Shown: one piece after another, positions 11,933 to 26,100 of the stretch | Position numbering within the stretch: position 1 is the first letter of the stretch | Layout: each line of letters begins with the position of its first letter | Assembly (NCBI GenBank): GCA_013397935.1 | Contig: VZRN01004718.1 | Coordinates: 124,001-188,000, forward strand | DNA length: 64,000 bases | Direction of reading: 5' to 3' | Source: Dasyornis broadbenti | Lineage: Eukaryota > Chordata > Aves > Passeriformes > Dasyornithidae | The notes under the pieces: model-generated | What the model was told of the DNA's origin: nothing | Databases searched by the model: none | What the model saw: the letters and a program-made list of their open reading frames with translations, nothing else | Made by a program: the position numbers and the translations under genes

Positions 11933-13870
11933 GTAAGCTCCTTGCTGCTGGTGTGTGGTGGGATGATGTCCCTGGCTCAGCGAGGCTGTGCTGCTCGCCA
12001 AGGGCTGAGCAGGGGCTCTGGGGTGCAGGGCAGCAGCGTGGCCCTACCACGGAGACATGCCACCTGCTGCTCCCACCACATCCTCTGAGCTCTGTAGCTC
12101 CAGGGACCCCTGTCTGGAGCTGCATCTAAAGTGTGCCTTGCTGGGCGTGTGTAATGTCTCTCTGATTACCCCTGGAACAAGCATGCGAAAAGATTGCTGA
12201 ATGTGGAAGTTTTCAGTTTCTTCATTTTCTGGAAGGGAGAGACAGCAAAAGGGAGCAGGGGCTGGGATCAGAGTTAAAAGCTCTCTTCCCAGTTTGACCA
12301 TGAATTTGTTTCTGACCTTCTGTCTAAGATTTTTCATCTGTCAGGCTCTTTCCAAACTGCAAAAGTTAGGAAGATAGCAATGTTCCCACCTTTTATTAAA
12401 GTGCTTTGAACTGAAGACAGAATGAGTAAGATTTAAGCTTTTTTTTCTTTTTTCCGCAGAGAATTTGTTTCTGCCACAGCGAGGTAGCTAACAAATCTTT
12501 CAGTAGAATAATAACAAAGATGATGTTTGGTAATGGTATGTTTTTAACTTTGGCTCTGTCAGATTTGAATATATAATACTTTATCTATAGGCATAGATAG
12601 GCACAAAATTATTTGTATGTTGCTGTAGTTCTGTATATTACAGAAATAGAACCATCTTCCTTTTAGGCTCTCAGAGGCTCATTGTAAAGAAGCCCAGATA
12701 TTTTCCTTGGTTGGTTGGCTACCTGACACAGTCTCCCATAAATTTCCAGATGGAGATAAAAGCACATACATGTCTTTCCATACACATTAAATTCAGTATT
12801 TGATATGCTCTACATGTTTCACACAGATTATCTGCATGGTATGCACTGCAAGTTTGATGCTCTCTTGGGCACACTATTGCATGTGCATATTTAGCCATTT
12901 TTTGGGACACCTCATGAGCCTAATTCCTTATACTTGGAGAATAAGAGGATATTAGAGATGGGACACAGAAGACATGAATTGTTCCCATTATGAAACTAAT
13001 ACGTTAAGTGGCCAAACATAGCTGAGTATTTAAGTTTTGGGCCTATGTAATATCCTGGGTTGAGTTGAGTGTAAAACAGAAACCTTTTGATATGGCAGTG
13101 CTGATTTTTGGCTTTATCCAGTGAGAGGAATGCTTAGAATATATTTTTTTCCTGCAGGATTTTCCTATATGATCAGTTGACACCCTAGTTATTTACAGAC
13201 TTCTAACAAGTCAGAATTTTCTCATTATAAGAAGTCATTAAGTCTAAATAATGAACTGACATTTGTGCCTTGTTTCCATGGATAAGATGGATAAGGTGGG
13301 GGGGTTTTTTCCCCGTTGTATTTCAATTCCTTAGTTCTCAAATCAGCTGAAATCAGTTCTGAAATCAGTTTCTGGCCCAAATTCAGTCCATCAGAATGTT
13401 CAAACTTAGGCTTTTTTCAAGCATCTACTTACCATTGCACAGTCAGTAGTCATATAATAAAATAACAGGAAGTGACAGCAATAACAAACTTTTAAAAATT
13501 TTTAAAGATAAGGAAAAGGGAAAGTTTATTTTTAAATTACAAATTGAAATACAAAAGAAAATAACCACTAGATGGCACTTGAAAATTGTGTATTAAGATA
13601 GTACATCTGCTTTCAGAATCATTACAAATGTTCATAGAACCGAAAGGTTTTTATGTGGCTCTGCATAGTTCTGAGAGTGATGTCTCCAAAACCAGAATTA
13701 AAGTTCCTTTAGCTGTATCTCTTTCTGTGATCAAACTGAACCACTGCACAAAGGAATCTAGTCTGAAGTAAAAGCTCATTCCTGAGTCTTAAAATGCTGC
13801 CTTTAGCAAATGATAAATAGTAATATAACTGATAAATGTGTGCAAATTAGTTTGGTTTCTGCTTATTTTT
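11933..13870. other. Non-coding stretch, locally GC-richer at its start
   Basis: The first 200 bp are G/C-richer with a few CpG, too few for me to call a CpG island. The rest is AT-rich, with no recognisable gene or repeat. Confidence 0.5.
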
Positions 13871-14155
13871 CATAGAAACATAGAATTGTTTAGTTCGGAA
13901 AAATCCGGGTAAGATCATTGAAGTGGACCACTAAGCTGTGTCCCTGCGTGCCACATCTAGATGTCTCTTTACAAGACCTCCAGGGATGGTGACTCAACCA
14001 CATCCCTGAGCTCCTGTTCCAATGCTTGACAACCCTTTTGGTGAGGAAGTTTGTCCTTGTATCAGATCTTAACCTGAGGGCATTTCCTCGTGTTGTTTGG
14101 GAGAAGAGATTTATAGCCGTTTGTTTAAGCAAAGTTCTGCTCTTCCGTGGCATTC
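13871..14155 (-). mobile_element. CR1 LINE 3' fragment
   Basis: On the + strand it reads as the reverse complement of a CR1 3' end: CATAGAATTGTTTAGTTCGG, then CCTCCAGGGATGGTGACTCA, then GAGGAAGTTTGTCCTTGTAT. The minus-strand translation contains TNFLTKRVVKHWNRSSG, similar to the CR1 C-terminal region. Truncated at its 5' end, as most CR1 copies are. Confidence 0.9.
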
Positions 14156-15137
14156 TGTTTACCTTCTTGGGTTATGCCTAATTTGAGATACCATGTATTT
14201 TGGCAAAGTGTTGCTGCTTTAATATGGTCAATAGCTTGGAAATTAACTCAAGAGTTTGGTAGGGAGAGGTTATTACAGGGAACAGACTCACAAGGGTTCA
14301 CTCTTCACTAATTTTTGGCTTTACACACCTGCCCCCCTTGGTAGGGGGAGAGGATGAAAGGTGATTGTGGAAATTGGATTCTGAAGAAAATATTTTAGTA
14401 ACTAGGAATTCATTATCAAATCAGTCTTGAGGTATTTCTGATAGTGAACATGGCACAAGCCCCTTTCATTTGAAATTCTTGTATAGCCTCTTTATTGTTC
14501 TTTCTGAGATGCATAAGAGTTACATTACCATGATTTATGGGTTTTATCTTGAAGATGCACAAAGCTGAGTAAATACTTTCTGTAACCATTAATTTGATTC
14601 TTCTTCCATAGGAGTAGTGGGTAGTAGTTGTTCAAGGGGATGTTTAGACAACTGTCTTAGCCTATTGCCTGTGAATTGAAAAGAAGTAGACAAAGTATAA
14701 TACTGGATTGTGCAGGGGTATTTTATGGCCTATTAAATATGTATTAAGGGAGTAATTCTTTCATTTGCTCATACAGCTGTATGTGGTTCCCTTGACACTG
14801 GTGGTAATTATGACTGAATTTTATTATGAAAGCTCCGTTACGCACATGGTAAACCTTAGAATGGATTACAGTAGTGATGGACACAGCTGCACTATCCTGG
14901 TTTTGCAGAAGACACTGGGACACAATCAACAAGAGGTGAAAAGGAACATTGAACAATTTTGCCATTCAGCTGTGCTCCCCCTGCGATGTCTGCTGCAGGA
15001 ACGTCTCCTCTTTGTGCTGCTCTGCACTGCACAAAAGCACTTGGCTGTGTTTCTGCTGTGACTGCACCCTTCAGCAATTTGTATGCCTGCTAATCAAAGA
15101 TAAAAATGGAGCTTTGGGAGTGGCATGTCAAGAACAT

Positions 15138-15244
15138 GGGGTTTTTTGTTGTTGTTTGTTTGTTTTTTGTTTTGGGTTTTTTTTTTGTTTGGGGTCTTTT
15201 TTTGTTTGTTTGTTTGTTTGGGGTTTTTTGGTTTTTTTTTTTGG
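15138..15244 (+). repeat. T/G-rich low-complexity tract
   Basis: About 107 bp made almost entirely of T and G on the + strand, with four consecutive GTTT units near 15204-15220 and several G3-4 blocks. It creates long artefactual frames rich in Phe, Val, Cys and Gly. Confidence 0.9.
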
Positions 15245-18200
15245 TCATTCATAGGGTCTCATCCTCTGAAGGCTGTGAGCAGAACTCCAGGCCATCCTTT
15301 TTGTTCACCTAAAATTCCAGTTTGTCTGATTTCTTACCTGATAGGCCTTTCAATGAAGAAGCAGTTGCTGAACTGCAGATGCCTTCCTGGGAACAATCTG
15401 ATGGGAATGTCTATGCACTTTAAATTAATTCAATATTTCCTGTGGCCGTCTTACCTGTGAGCCCACTGGATCTAAAAAGCTCTTTATGCTGAGATTAACC
15501 ATTTAATGACTTGTAAAAGTTAGAGAGAATTTCTGATGATTTAGTTGACAAATCACAAAGATTTTTACTTTGTGACATTGAAATAATGGGAAATGCAGGA
15601 ATGACAGCTGTCTTTCTAGAAAAGCTGCTCCCCATGCAAGCTCAGGTAGTCCCACTCACACAGGGGCACAAAGTAAATTTTTCATGGTGTGCTCTCTCAG
15701 CTCTATCCTTGCTAAAAGTCATTGTGTTTTTGGATTGTGCTGTTGCTATGGTCTATAATGCTGTGCACACAAGCACTCGTCTCCTGTGTGAGAGGTGGTT
15801 GCATTTTACAGTCTACTCTGTGTTCCTGGAGGAAAAATGCACTCTTCATAAATTGCTCTTGTGTCAGCAAAGGGCTTTTGTAGCGGGTGTTGTCGTTCTC
15901 TCCCCTCTGTGGGAGGACGCATTGCAAACTAGGTTGGACTCTGCCTCCTCTGTGTTTTGAATTTCAGGCATTTATTCTGCTCACCTTCCTGGGTTTCTTG
16001 GTTCTCTTTTCTATTGTGGCAGCAAATGTAGAAGCAAAAATAAATGTTGCTTTGGAGCCAAGAGCATCCCAGAGTTGCTCCTTCAGCTCCAAGGTGCTTC
16101 TTCACCTAGAAGCAGAGCCAGGTTTGGTAGTGCAGGTGTCCCAGGGTATCCATTCCATCGGTGAGTGACCTCACCTACATGTGCGGGAGGCCTTGCTCTG
16201 CTCCCCAGTTAGTGGTTCCTTTGCGATAACACCACACAGAGCATGCAGCAAGGGAGCCCCCCTGCCTGCTCTCTTGGAGCTCCAGGCAAAGAAAGTTGCT
16301 AGGCTAATAATCCAGGTGCATTTTTCCCAGCAGATGCACAGGGTTGTAGGCAGGCCTGCTGGTGATCTTTTGGCATGTGGGGTGGTTAGCACTTGGTGTC
16401 CAGAAAGGTGAATCTCACCCTAACAAATGCTTGTCTTCTGCACTTTATGACCAAAAAATTTTGGCTAGCAGAGTGTGTCAGTGGAGTCTTGCTTGGTGAA
16501 GTATAGCTGTAGCCTATGACTTACTGGGTGTCTGGTTTTGTTGTTTCTGCCTCTGCGGCTGCTGAAATCTGAAATGAATCCTGCAGTAGCAAATCTCTTA
16601 CTGTAACTTAAATTCAAGACAACAAAAAGTCTTGTTATGGTTAAGACCTGAGTTTTCAGACTACTGCTTTCTCCTCAGTGACTCTAGGCTCCTGTTCCTA
16701 TGCTTCTGTTTGAGTAATGATGGTAGTGATTTACAGCCCCAGAACTGTTTCTGCAAGGCAAACTCTTCCATCAATTCTTTCCCTTCATCTGCACCAGTGA
16801 GCCACTTCACAGAGGCAAAAAGTGCTAAAGTAAGTACAGTTGTTAAACATAGTGTCTTTCGTGCTAGACAAAGCCTGGTTGATTTCTTTGCATTAAAAAA
16901 ATGGCAAAGAAAATATTTCTTCTTTTGCATGTCCGAATGAAAAGAGAAAGAGTAGAACTGAACTTTAAACTCTGTTGACTTGTGTTATGTGTTGCTTTTC
17001 TTCCTTTCTCGTAGGTATGAAAGGGATACTTAAAAAAAAAAAAAAAATCAAGATTTAAGAAAGTGCTGTTGACATTTTTCGATGATCTTGGGATTTAATT
17101 TTATATATTAGAGAACAAAGAAAGCAAGCAACTGAGATCTGAGTTTGAGAAGAAGAAACAGTTTAAAATCATTTCTGAAGATGGAAGAATGTGTTATTAA
17201 AAATTAACTACCACTTGTAGCTGTGTTGCTAAGTGTTTCGTGTGGTGACAGTCTCTCCCAAATCTCCACTGGCAAACAGGACCCCATTGAGTCTCAGCAT
17301 GTCCCCCATTAAACCATCACATCTCTGAAAATTAGAAAGCTCATTAATGGCCTTCTGCTGTGAAGCAATAAAGAGTATATTCACTGACTGGTCAGCAATT
17401 AGTGCCAACTAGTTTTTGTCATGCATTATAGAAATATTCTGGTTCAGTTATTCTGCAGCTAAAAGGAGCTTATTTAAAAATAAAAAAACCCCACTTTTTG
17501 TATTTGTGTAGGTGTATTTTATAGCCAGCAATCTCCTTTAGCTTTCATTTGAAAATGCAAATACCTCTTCAACTCACTAGACTGCTGAGAACATTAACTG
17601 TTTTCCCAGTCTCCTGCTTCTTTGTTGAAACAGCTCAGGTCACTGTCTCAGTAGCCCCCAAAACAACAAGCTATTAGTGTCATAGTTCAGTCTACTCTTT
17701 TCTCGTTAGCATTTGTTTTCATCCTGTAGTAGAGAACTTAGATAGTGTAAAACAGAGCAGAAAGTGTGGAAGATCCACTTGAAACTCTGTCTTTGCTCCT
17801 TTGTGCCAGTAATGTTCATTAAATCAACCAAGGACCCAGCTGGGCTCCAGGAAATTTGGGGTTTTTTTAAGGTAACAGGAAATCAGAAATTAATTTCCAC
17901 TATCCTCATGGAAATAGTATGAGTGTTGCTGAAGCTCAGATGTTGTACCATGGAGAACCTTCCAACAGGGACTACACCATAGTCACAATCCATGTCTGTG
18001 GGATTCTGCTTCTGCGGGTCTTGCGGTTTTTTTCTAACCTGTATGACATACAACATGTGCCTTAGAGCACTTGACTGCTTTTGAAGACCTTTATAAGGAT
18101 TTTGGTGTTTGTGGATTTAGTTTATTGAGTGTAGCTTACTAAGTACGAGCAGCATTGGCAGTGACAGATCAACAGTAGGGTGAGACAGTCCCAAAATTAG

Positions 18201-19544
18201 TACTGCTGAAGTTGGTCACCCGTGTATCTAAAGTTTTATAAATAACAGAGGAAGATAGGAGAAAAACAAATCTTAATGTTACCAAGTGTAATCAACACTT
18301 GTTGTTAATGAAGACTTCAAAAACGAAGATTTGAAAACAGTTGTGTAATTGAAATAGAAACATAGACAGTAAAAAGCTAAACAGTCAGTCTTTTCTCCTG
18401 CTTCGCCTCCATCATCCAGCTCTTTTCATAAGGAATCTTATTTTGTTTTCCTCTGAAGCTCTGTTAGCTATACATATTTATAAGACATTCAAGAAGACTG
18501 TGATTCTTTGATTAATGTTTCCAGAAGCAGGACAGCCAGCACACACACACTAAAGAAAATTCTTATTTTTTTTTTTGTACTGAGGAAATATTTCTGTAAT
18601 GTTTGATCTGTATATGCAGTAAAAGTAGGTGTGGAATGTCACCCTGAAGGTATCTTGCTGTCAATGGATCATGAATGTCAGCCTTGACAGGTATCCTCTA
18701 GTGACGTTATAAAGCATATGTGGCTTATTTTAAGCAAAGCTGTCCATACCTTTGTCTTGTCTTGTTGAAATATGCCTACTTTCTCCCTAGTGGCTGTCAC
18801 TTCATTGTCATCTTTAAGCTGAGAAGTAACTTATAAAATCTTATTACCTCGTGTTAATGATTTTTAATCTTTCAAACTTCTAAAAGCCTTTACATGTGCC
18901 TTAAAAGATACATGATATTTTTACTGATATCTGTAGAAGAAATGACCTTTTTTTTGTCATATGGTTCATAAATTCTAGTTATTGCAAACTTTGCACTTTG
19001 AGTGTTGTGTATCTTCTCTTCTTTTAAGCTCAGATTTCACAAAGACTGCGCATGACCTGTTCTGTGACTTTCTATGGAACTTTTCTGTTGCCAGGCTTAA
19101 ATGTGTGCTTCAGTTCTTGTAGGGTCCAAGTCCAGCTCTTTCTTCAAAAGCTTGCTGGTAGGGATGCTTCCCAGTGCTTGGCGATCGCTGAAAGTGAGAG
19201 AACGAGCTGGTATTTTTGCTTGTTTCTGACTGCCAGGTTCCAAACAGCTAACATGCTATTGACAATGTGTCAAGGGAAAAAAAAAAAATCAGATAAACAG
19301 ATAGAATCTTAGGAGTCAGGTAACTGGATTCCACTGATGTTTTGCTATTCAAGAAGTAAATAATGCCAGTAAAACTTGTGCTGTCATTTAATCATAATCA
19401 TACATGCATTCTGCTAAATCTTGCCAAAAGCAAGGAAAGTGTCCATGTTAAGCTGTATTTTGCATTTGCCTGGATTTTTAAATGGGTTTCTCCCATAATT
19501 ATATAAGTATGTGAATATATCAACAGTTATGACAAAATTCCCAT

Positions 19545-19555
19545 GGGGGGGGGGG
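19545..19555 (+). repeat. G11 homopolymer
   Basis: Eleven consecutive G on the + strand. Such runs are prone to sequencing and replication slippage. Confidence 0.95.
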
Positions 19556-22500
19556 TAGTGAAATAGAAGATGAAGCAATCCAGAGGAAGACAAGTTTACC
19601 ACACTATGTTGGCATCCATTTTTAAGAGGAAAAGTCCTGTGTGATACTATAGAGAATTGGAACATTTTTTATTATGCCAATCCTTTATTTGACTGAGAGG
19701 GGCATCAGCAAAAAGTGCACACCAAAAAAAGTCTCTGAAATGTAGATCAAAACTTATGGGGACCTGAATAAGCAAAAATGGGAGAAAGAATTTGGATACA
19801 CAAAAGTATTAAAGAATAGGGTGTGGTCTACTTAAGGGGAAGGAATTTTATGTGTTCATGTTATGAATGACCCCCTATTTTATTGGAAAGAAGATCAGGC
19901 ATAGAGGATAGAGTATAGCTTGACATACTTCAGAAGTGAGGGACTTCCAGGCCATGCTATAAAAGGAAAGTTTGAAGTTTGTGGCCTCAGTCCTTCCATC
20001 AATGGGGTCAAAATCATGAGGGTCTTTGTTGTTGACCATTGTGGAGATTCACTCTGAAGCAGAAGCAAAGTGTGACTTTGTGGTTTTCTGTAGTAAATAG
20101 TACTTGTATGACAGCCAGGATCTGACTTGCTGTGTGTTGTAAAATGGTTCACAATTTTAAAAAACAACCTAATGAACATCCCCTGAATTCCTGAAGCTGA
20201 GCATACATCTTTATTTTAGCATTAATGTGTGATGGGCTTTGATTAATTTATTTTAGTGGTGAGTGTTTAATACCTAGCCTTCATGCATGGAAAAAAAAAA
20301 TTTATTTGTGAGCTTGGCTGTGGTGAAGAGGTGTAAGGTACTGAGAGCCTCTTTGGGGTTTGCAAGGTGCCTGGCTCTGTGCTGCCTTGCCAACCTCAGC
20401 GTAGAACAGAGGCAGGGCCTCAGGGGTGATGGCATGTAAAATACACTGGGGGATCACCTAAGTCCTGTGAAGTCTCCCCTTGCTCATCCTTTTAAGGACA
20501 GAGAGATTCCAGCTAAAGACAGTGCTGTTGTTGAAATAGCCCTGAGACTTAAGCTGAGCTTTGTAAAGGAGGATCATGGAGCACTTCTCAAACATTCATT
20601 TAGTTTCACACTAACAAGGTAGAAGGCTACCAGTAGTACTGATCGTACTTAGGACTGATTGTAGACAGAAGCCATATGATTAGCTCACGTACACGAGTGA
20701 GTGGTAAGGGCTGGAGTAGCTCTCCCCGTTGTACTTGTAGCATATTTATCCTGCTCAGAAATGGGCTACTTGCTTTATTGACTGCAGTAATAGACAGACC
20801 TGTGTCACTTAGCAATCTCTGAACAAATCTCTGCTACCCACGGGAGCTGAAGTTCCTGCTTGAACATTAACTCAGCTTTGTTGATTTGTGTCTGAAAAGC
20901 AAATGGTGATTCGACACTTCAGGAAGAGAGACAGATGGGGAACACAGTGCGGTGTGGTACATGGCACAGGTCACAGTGGGATAAAAACAATTTCAAGCAT
21001 GCATTTTGCGATACTGGACTGTGGCTTAATTTTCCTCACTTGAATGGTTTTTTAAAGCCAAAGTGGTTCATGTATTTGGATCTGCTTTGTAAGTCATGGA
21101 CGAAGATTTAGGTGAAATGGTGTGTGGTTATGTGCTATATAAAATTCCCTGTAACTTACAGGAGTTGGTTACAGAAAATGAACAGAGGAGCAGATGCTAT
21201 GAAATCAAACTTTAAATGTCTTCCAGGTAAAAGTGGCATTATGGGAATAGTAAAGTGTGTCACTTAATGGGAAGCTGCTACCAACTTACAGGGCATTCTT
21301 AGTAGGGGGGCAGGTACTGCTGACAAGTGGGGAGGAGCTAACAGACTTCAATATGCATCCAGGAAAATGCCATTTTAAAATGTAGGTTAAAATTTGTGAA
21401 CCTACTTCTTTCAGGCTTCAGTTGTTTTTCCAGCAAGCAGTGTCTGAAGGTCCTTCATCTTTCTGCACTATTGGAGACTGCAAGGGAAGCAGCTGCTTAT
21501 TCACATTTCTGGTGCAAACAAGGGCACATTGCCAAAATGCCAGTCAGTTAACCAACAAGAAACACCTGGAAGAAATCATCCAAAACCAGAATTAGTGCTC
21601 ACTAAATGGGTGGGGTATATAGGGGTGTGGCTGGAGCTGTGCAGGCTGTACTTTTTGTGTGAGATAGTTCTCGTGGAGTATTTGCCCCAGAGGTGGCACC
21701 ATGGCTCAGGCAGCTGGTCTGAGTGCAAGTGTGGCAGCTTTCCCTTCTGCTACTGTAGGCTGAAACATTATCGTTGTACTAGGCATCTTACAGAAAGCAG
21801 CATCCTAAAATGCACTATGGCCTTGCAATTCCAAGGTTTGACTCTTTCCATGCCCTTTTTCTGAGAGTCAGCAACACCACTTCTTCTGACTTTGCCTATG
21901 GGACCAGGGCTTAGCGCAGCTGCTTTATCCTGCTGGTGAGAAACCCCTGTGAGACATCATCAATTTTTATTGGCTTTGTAAAGATGTAGCTGGCTAACCA
22001 CTCTTCAGGTTCAGTTTGTTTTGATGTTTGTGTTGTTTTCTTGGAAAGCTAGCCATGCTTCTGCCAGGATTGCCACTGATATTGCACAGTACTAACAGAG
22101 GGCTACAAGGGGCCAGACTGTGTGCCAGCAGCATTTGCTTGCTGTGTGCTTTGGTATTTAGATGTGATGTGCTGGTTTATATATTTATTTGTCCTTTAGT
22201 TGGGTAGCACATCTCTTAAGTCAGTTGTTAAATTGGTACTGGGGATGTGTTAAGCACATGTTTTTACTAAGAGATAGTTCTGAGGTATTTTTTTAAATAA
22301 GTGCCCACTCACAAGACAGGTGTGTAAGTAAATATGATTTATCTTCTGCATGCACTTGGTTCAGCACATGGTTTATGTTTCCTGTGCAGTACTTTGGAAG
22401 TGTCAGCATAACTACCTCTGGTCTTTTGCTTCAAATTTGTGTATTAAAATTAACTTCTCTTAGGGACTCAGATTTCCTTATTGCACCTTTTAATGGCAGT

Positions 22501-23007
22501 GGAGAAATCCAACTTGTAGTATTATGGTATTCTGTATCAGCATTGGTGTATATAAGTGCATGATTAACAGGTGAGTGGTTGGCGATATGTTCCACTGCAA
22601 GAAAGACGGATGTCCTGACACTCACATTTTCAGTAGCAAAATATGAAAAGCTACAGTGGATATAGGTGTGGGGAGAGCTGTGGAGTCTCTCACTTGACTA
22701 GTGAAGGGCTTCTCTGCCATCCTTCAGACAGGAACACATTTGAGAGCTGGACTAGCTGGCATCCTTACTTCATGCTCTTAAATTGTGTATTGCTGGTTAC
22801 TCTAGGCATTACGTCAAAGTGTTAAGATTGCAAAAAGTACATCTATGCTTATGTAGGTAATTGGAATAAATCTCTACCTAATATCTTGCCAGAAACTTCT
22901 GAGAGTTTTGCATTAGTGCCTCATGTATTTGTCACTGGTTTGTTGGTCATTTATGCGTAAGGGTTTGTTGTGAACTTACCGATATTTTTGGATGACAGGT
23001 CACAGTA

Positions 23008-23169
23008 ATGAAAGGCAGTAGTAGGAATAAGGATCACTCAACAGACAGCGAAGGAACTGGGAAGCGACCAAAAAGGAAGTGTCTTCAGTGGCATCCCCTG
23101 CTTGCTAAGAAACTCGTTGACTTCTCTGAAGAGGAAGAAGAGGAAGAAGAAGAGGAAGATATTGATAAG
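23008..23169 (+). CDS. BBX: BBX coding exon 1 (start codon, basic segment, poly-Glu)
   Basis: Encodes residues 1-54, beginning MKGSSRNKDH and ending EEDIDK. The ATG at 23008 has G at -3, and an in-frame TGA lies at 22993 just upstream. KRPKRK at 19-24 is a likely nuclear localisation element. WHPLLAKK follows, then ten consecutive Glu at 41-50. The donor is AAG|GTAGAT, phase 0. The upstream acceptor is probably the AG at 22997-22998, giving nine untranslated bases before the ATG, or the AG at 23004-23005. Neither has a strong pyrimidine tract, so the 5' edge of the full exon is uncertain, but the start codon is not. Confidence 0.95.
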
Positions 23170-26100
23170 GTAGATTTAACTTTATGCTTTGACCATTGAT
23201 AGTTAATGGTGGATCAGATTCTCCCTAGGTGTGTTTTTTATTTTGTTTGTGTCATCTTGTTCTCTTTTGTGAAGAAACACAGCCAATAAAAAGTGATGCA
23301 GTGCCTGTAAGGCTGTAAAGGCAGATAGTGACACAAGAAAGGGAACTGTCAATCATGCTTTTAAAATAGTGGACGAACTTTTTTAGACTGCAATAGTTTT
23401 ATCTGCTTTGTTTTAATAATGTGTTGCACATCTTAATTTTGATTTCTCCAAGTGGGTTTTTGATGTGCTTTTTTTTTAAATTGCTTATTTTACATGATGT
23501 TGGCTTGTTTGGTATGGTTTGGACATGATGTTGGCTTGTGTTTGGTATCTGCTTCTAGTGGCTCTGAAGGACATACCAAACTACAGGTTTTCATTCTTCT
23601 TTTTAAAGATTAAAAATCCTACAAAGATTAAAAGAGAAAAAGAAGGAAAAAGCTGTCAACAATTTTTACTACCTTTGCATGTGAAATTCAACTTATCCTC
23701 CACAGTACTGAGTGCACAGCTGAAGTAATCTGTCTCTGGTTTGACACTTCATATTTTGGTATTGTTCAAGGACTCTGACCTTACCCTTTTTTTACAAGGA
23801 TCCTGCCATGTGACACCTCACACTTCTACAGTTAGACTCATTCTCTGTAACAAGAAGTGGTAATTATTTATGCAGATGTGATGATTCCATCATGTAGATA
23901 ATATTCATATCTGTATCTCCTTGATGCCTTCCTAAGGCAGGAATGGAAAAGTCAGTGCTGAGAAGACAGCCTTGAGCCATACACTGATAAGAGAGAGTGA
24001 CCTTGACAAGGATAAGGAAGAGCCTGATTCTCTGACAGTGCTTTCTGTTGACCTTACAGGTCCTTTCACAACATGGTATAAAACAGCAGCATTGCGGTTA
24101 AGTAGGAGCTGGTTTTCTGTCTCATGCAATAAGTTCTGTGGCTTGTCCCTTGTAGGAATGACACACTAGCCTCTAAGTGGAGAGAGCACATTTTGGCCGC
24201 ATATTCTATTGAGAGTAGCCCTCTGTCTCTGGTGGGCAGCTGCATGGTGGCTGCACTGCTGTGCTGCTCACAGGCTGAGCAGTGAATGGCAGGAGATGGG
24301 GAAACAACTGTTACCTGTTCCTCTCGGTGTGCTCTGTTGTGCTCTGTAATCAAGGTCCAAAGTAGCCCTGCTTGCCTCATCCCACTAAGATGATTTCTAG
24401 GTTGTCAGAAAGGGGGTAGGAAGATCTCGTCCCTCCAGCCCCTTTAGGACTAGTAACCTAGAGAATCGTCCTCAGCTTAGAAATTGTTCCACTTGGAAGC
24501 TGGAGTTAAGTCTTGCAGAGAGCGTGAATGAGCCATCAGTTGAGGAAGTTTGATGTAGAACTCTACGCCTTGTAGATGGCATGGATGGCCTTTGGAGACA
24601 GCCTTGTGCATCTGTGTGCCTGTCCCTTGGCTCCCGTGCAGCACACACAGTCTCAGTCTCAGTGCAAAATACAGATAACCGAGCTTACACCCCTTCCCTT
24701 TCTGTTCTGCCAGGTGCCGCTCCTTGGCCCTGATGGTTTAGAGCAGGATGCTGATGAAACTGAAGATGACGAGTCCTCAGAGCAACGAGCTCGCCGACCA
24801 ATGAACGCATTTCTCTTGTTCTGCAAACGCCACCGCTCTCTTGTGCGGAAAGAACACCCTCGCCTCGATAATCGTGGCGCAACCAAGATCTTGGCAGATT
24901 GGTGGTCTGTTCTAGATCCAAAAGAAAAACAGAAATACACTGACATGGCCAAGGAGGTATGTGCTGTCTGAATGGTGGATGTAAAGGGAGTTCATTACAT
25001 ATTTGTCTTCTTTTTCTCTGTGTATTAAATGTTTTCTGTGGGATCTTTCTCTTCCCTCCATTTTTTAGCATCACCAGCAAGATTATGGTGCCTAGAGCAG
25101 CTGCTGTTCTTGCTTTAATTCACTTGATCCTTTGGACCAGAATGAAAAGCAATTTGTCTGTGTACACAAACTAACCTGGCTCTAGTAGTCATTGCTATAA
25201 ATATATGCACTTTGTGATTGTATCGCCTGATAATTTCTGCAGTACAAGCATTAACATAAGGATAGTGGCCATTGAAAACAATAACATACAGTTCAGTGTC
25301 AGCGGACTAGTGATACTTAGCTCAGGCTGTGCATTTGATATTGGTAATGCTAGCTACTGTAATACATGTGGACCAAACGAAAGGCACAGTCAAAAAGCGT
25401 AATCCCTTTTTGCCTTCGATGCTAAAGAATTAAAAAATTACTAGTGTTTCTTGAGGTACATTCCGTATCAACCAGTTTCTGATACTGTGAGATTTGGTGA
25501 GTCCAATACCCAAATCAGAGTGCAATGCCTAATCTGAGACAGTTAACTGGGAGCAAGGAAAGGAGATTTATCCCTGTATTTCACAAAGTATTTTTATGTC
25601 AACTTAAAATTTAAATGAGGCTTTTTAAGAAATAACTTGCTTGATAAACTGTTGCCAAGAAGGCTATGGTTATGGATACTAGAGTGAGAAAGACACAGCC
25701 AGTTACTTTGGCTGATAACATGACCCTAAACCAGATCCCTGTGTGATACACATTTCAGGTAGCCTTTGAATTCAGTCTTAATAATGGAACACCAGTGAGA
25801 AGGAAAAACATCTCTCTCATTTGTTGAGTAATAGTAGCACACTATGGGAAGTGCAGATGGCTGTGAAACAATTGGGAAAACTATTATCCATCCTGCCCTA
25901 TGACCTGAAGGTGTCTGCCACTGTTAATATGATGTAAGGTCTTTCCGTTCAGTAGATCGTGTGAGCATGGAAAGGTCTACAGGAAAAACAAAGTGTTTAG
26001 CATGGCAGGTGCTTTTTGAAACACGGTCTGTAGTACATCTGTAGTTCCTCTGTGACACAGAATTGAAAGATTTGAGTCTCAGCATTGTCTAACCATTCCA

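Larger units (their letters stand above)
14156..22998. other. No recognisable gene: intronic or flanking DNA upstream of BBX exon 1
   Basis: It contains a T/G-rich low-complexity block (15138-15244), an A16 run (17032-17047) and a G11 run (19545-19555). Open frames here, the longest 124 codons at 15586-15960, show no recognisable domain. It ends at the weak acceptor of the first coding exon. Confidence 0.6.

Noticed and set aside
11850..12130. Possible CpG-island promoter
   Set aside because: G+C is raised, but CpG dinucleotides are few and the patch is short.
14949..15460. Open frames rich in Phe, Val, Cys and Leu that look like membrane segments
   Set aside because: Produced by the T/G low-complexity tract at 15138-15244, not by a membrane protein gene.
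15586..15960. 124-codon open frame on the plus strand
   Set aside because: Composition is hydrophobic and irregular, no family recognised, and no clear acceptor or donor pair.
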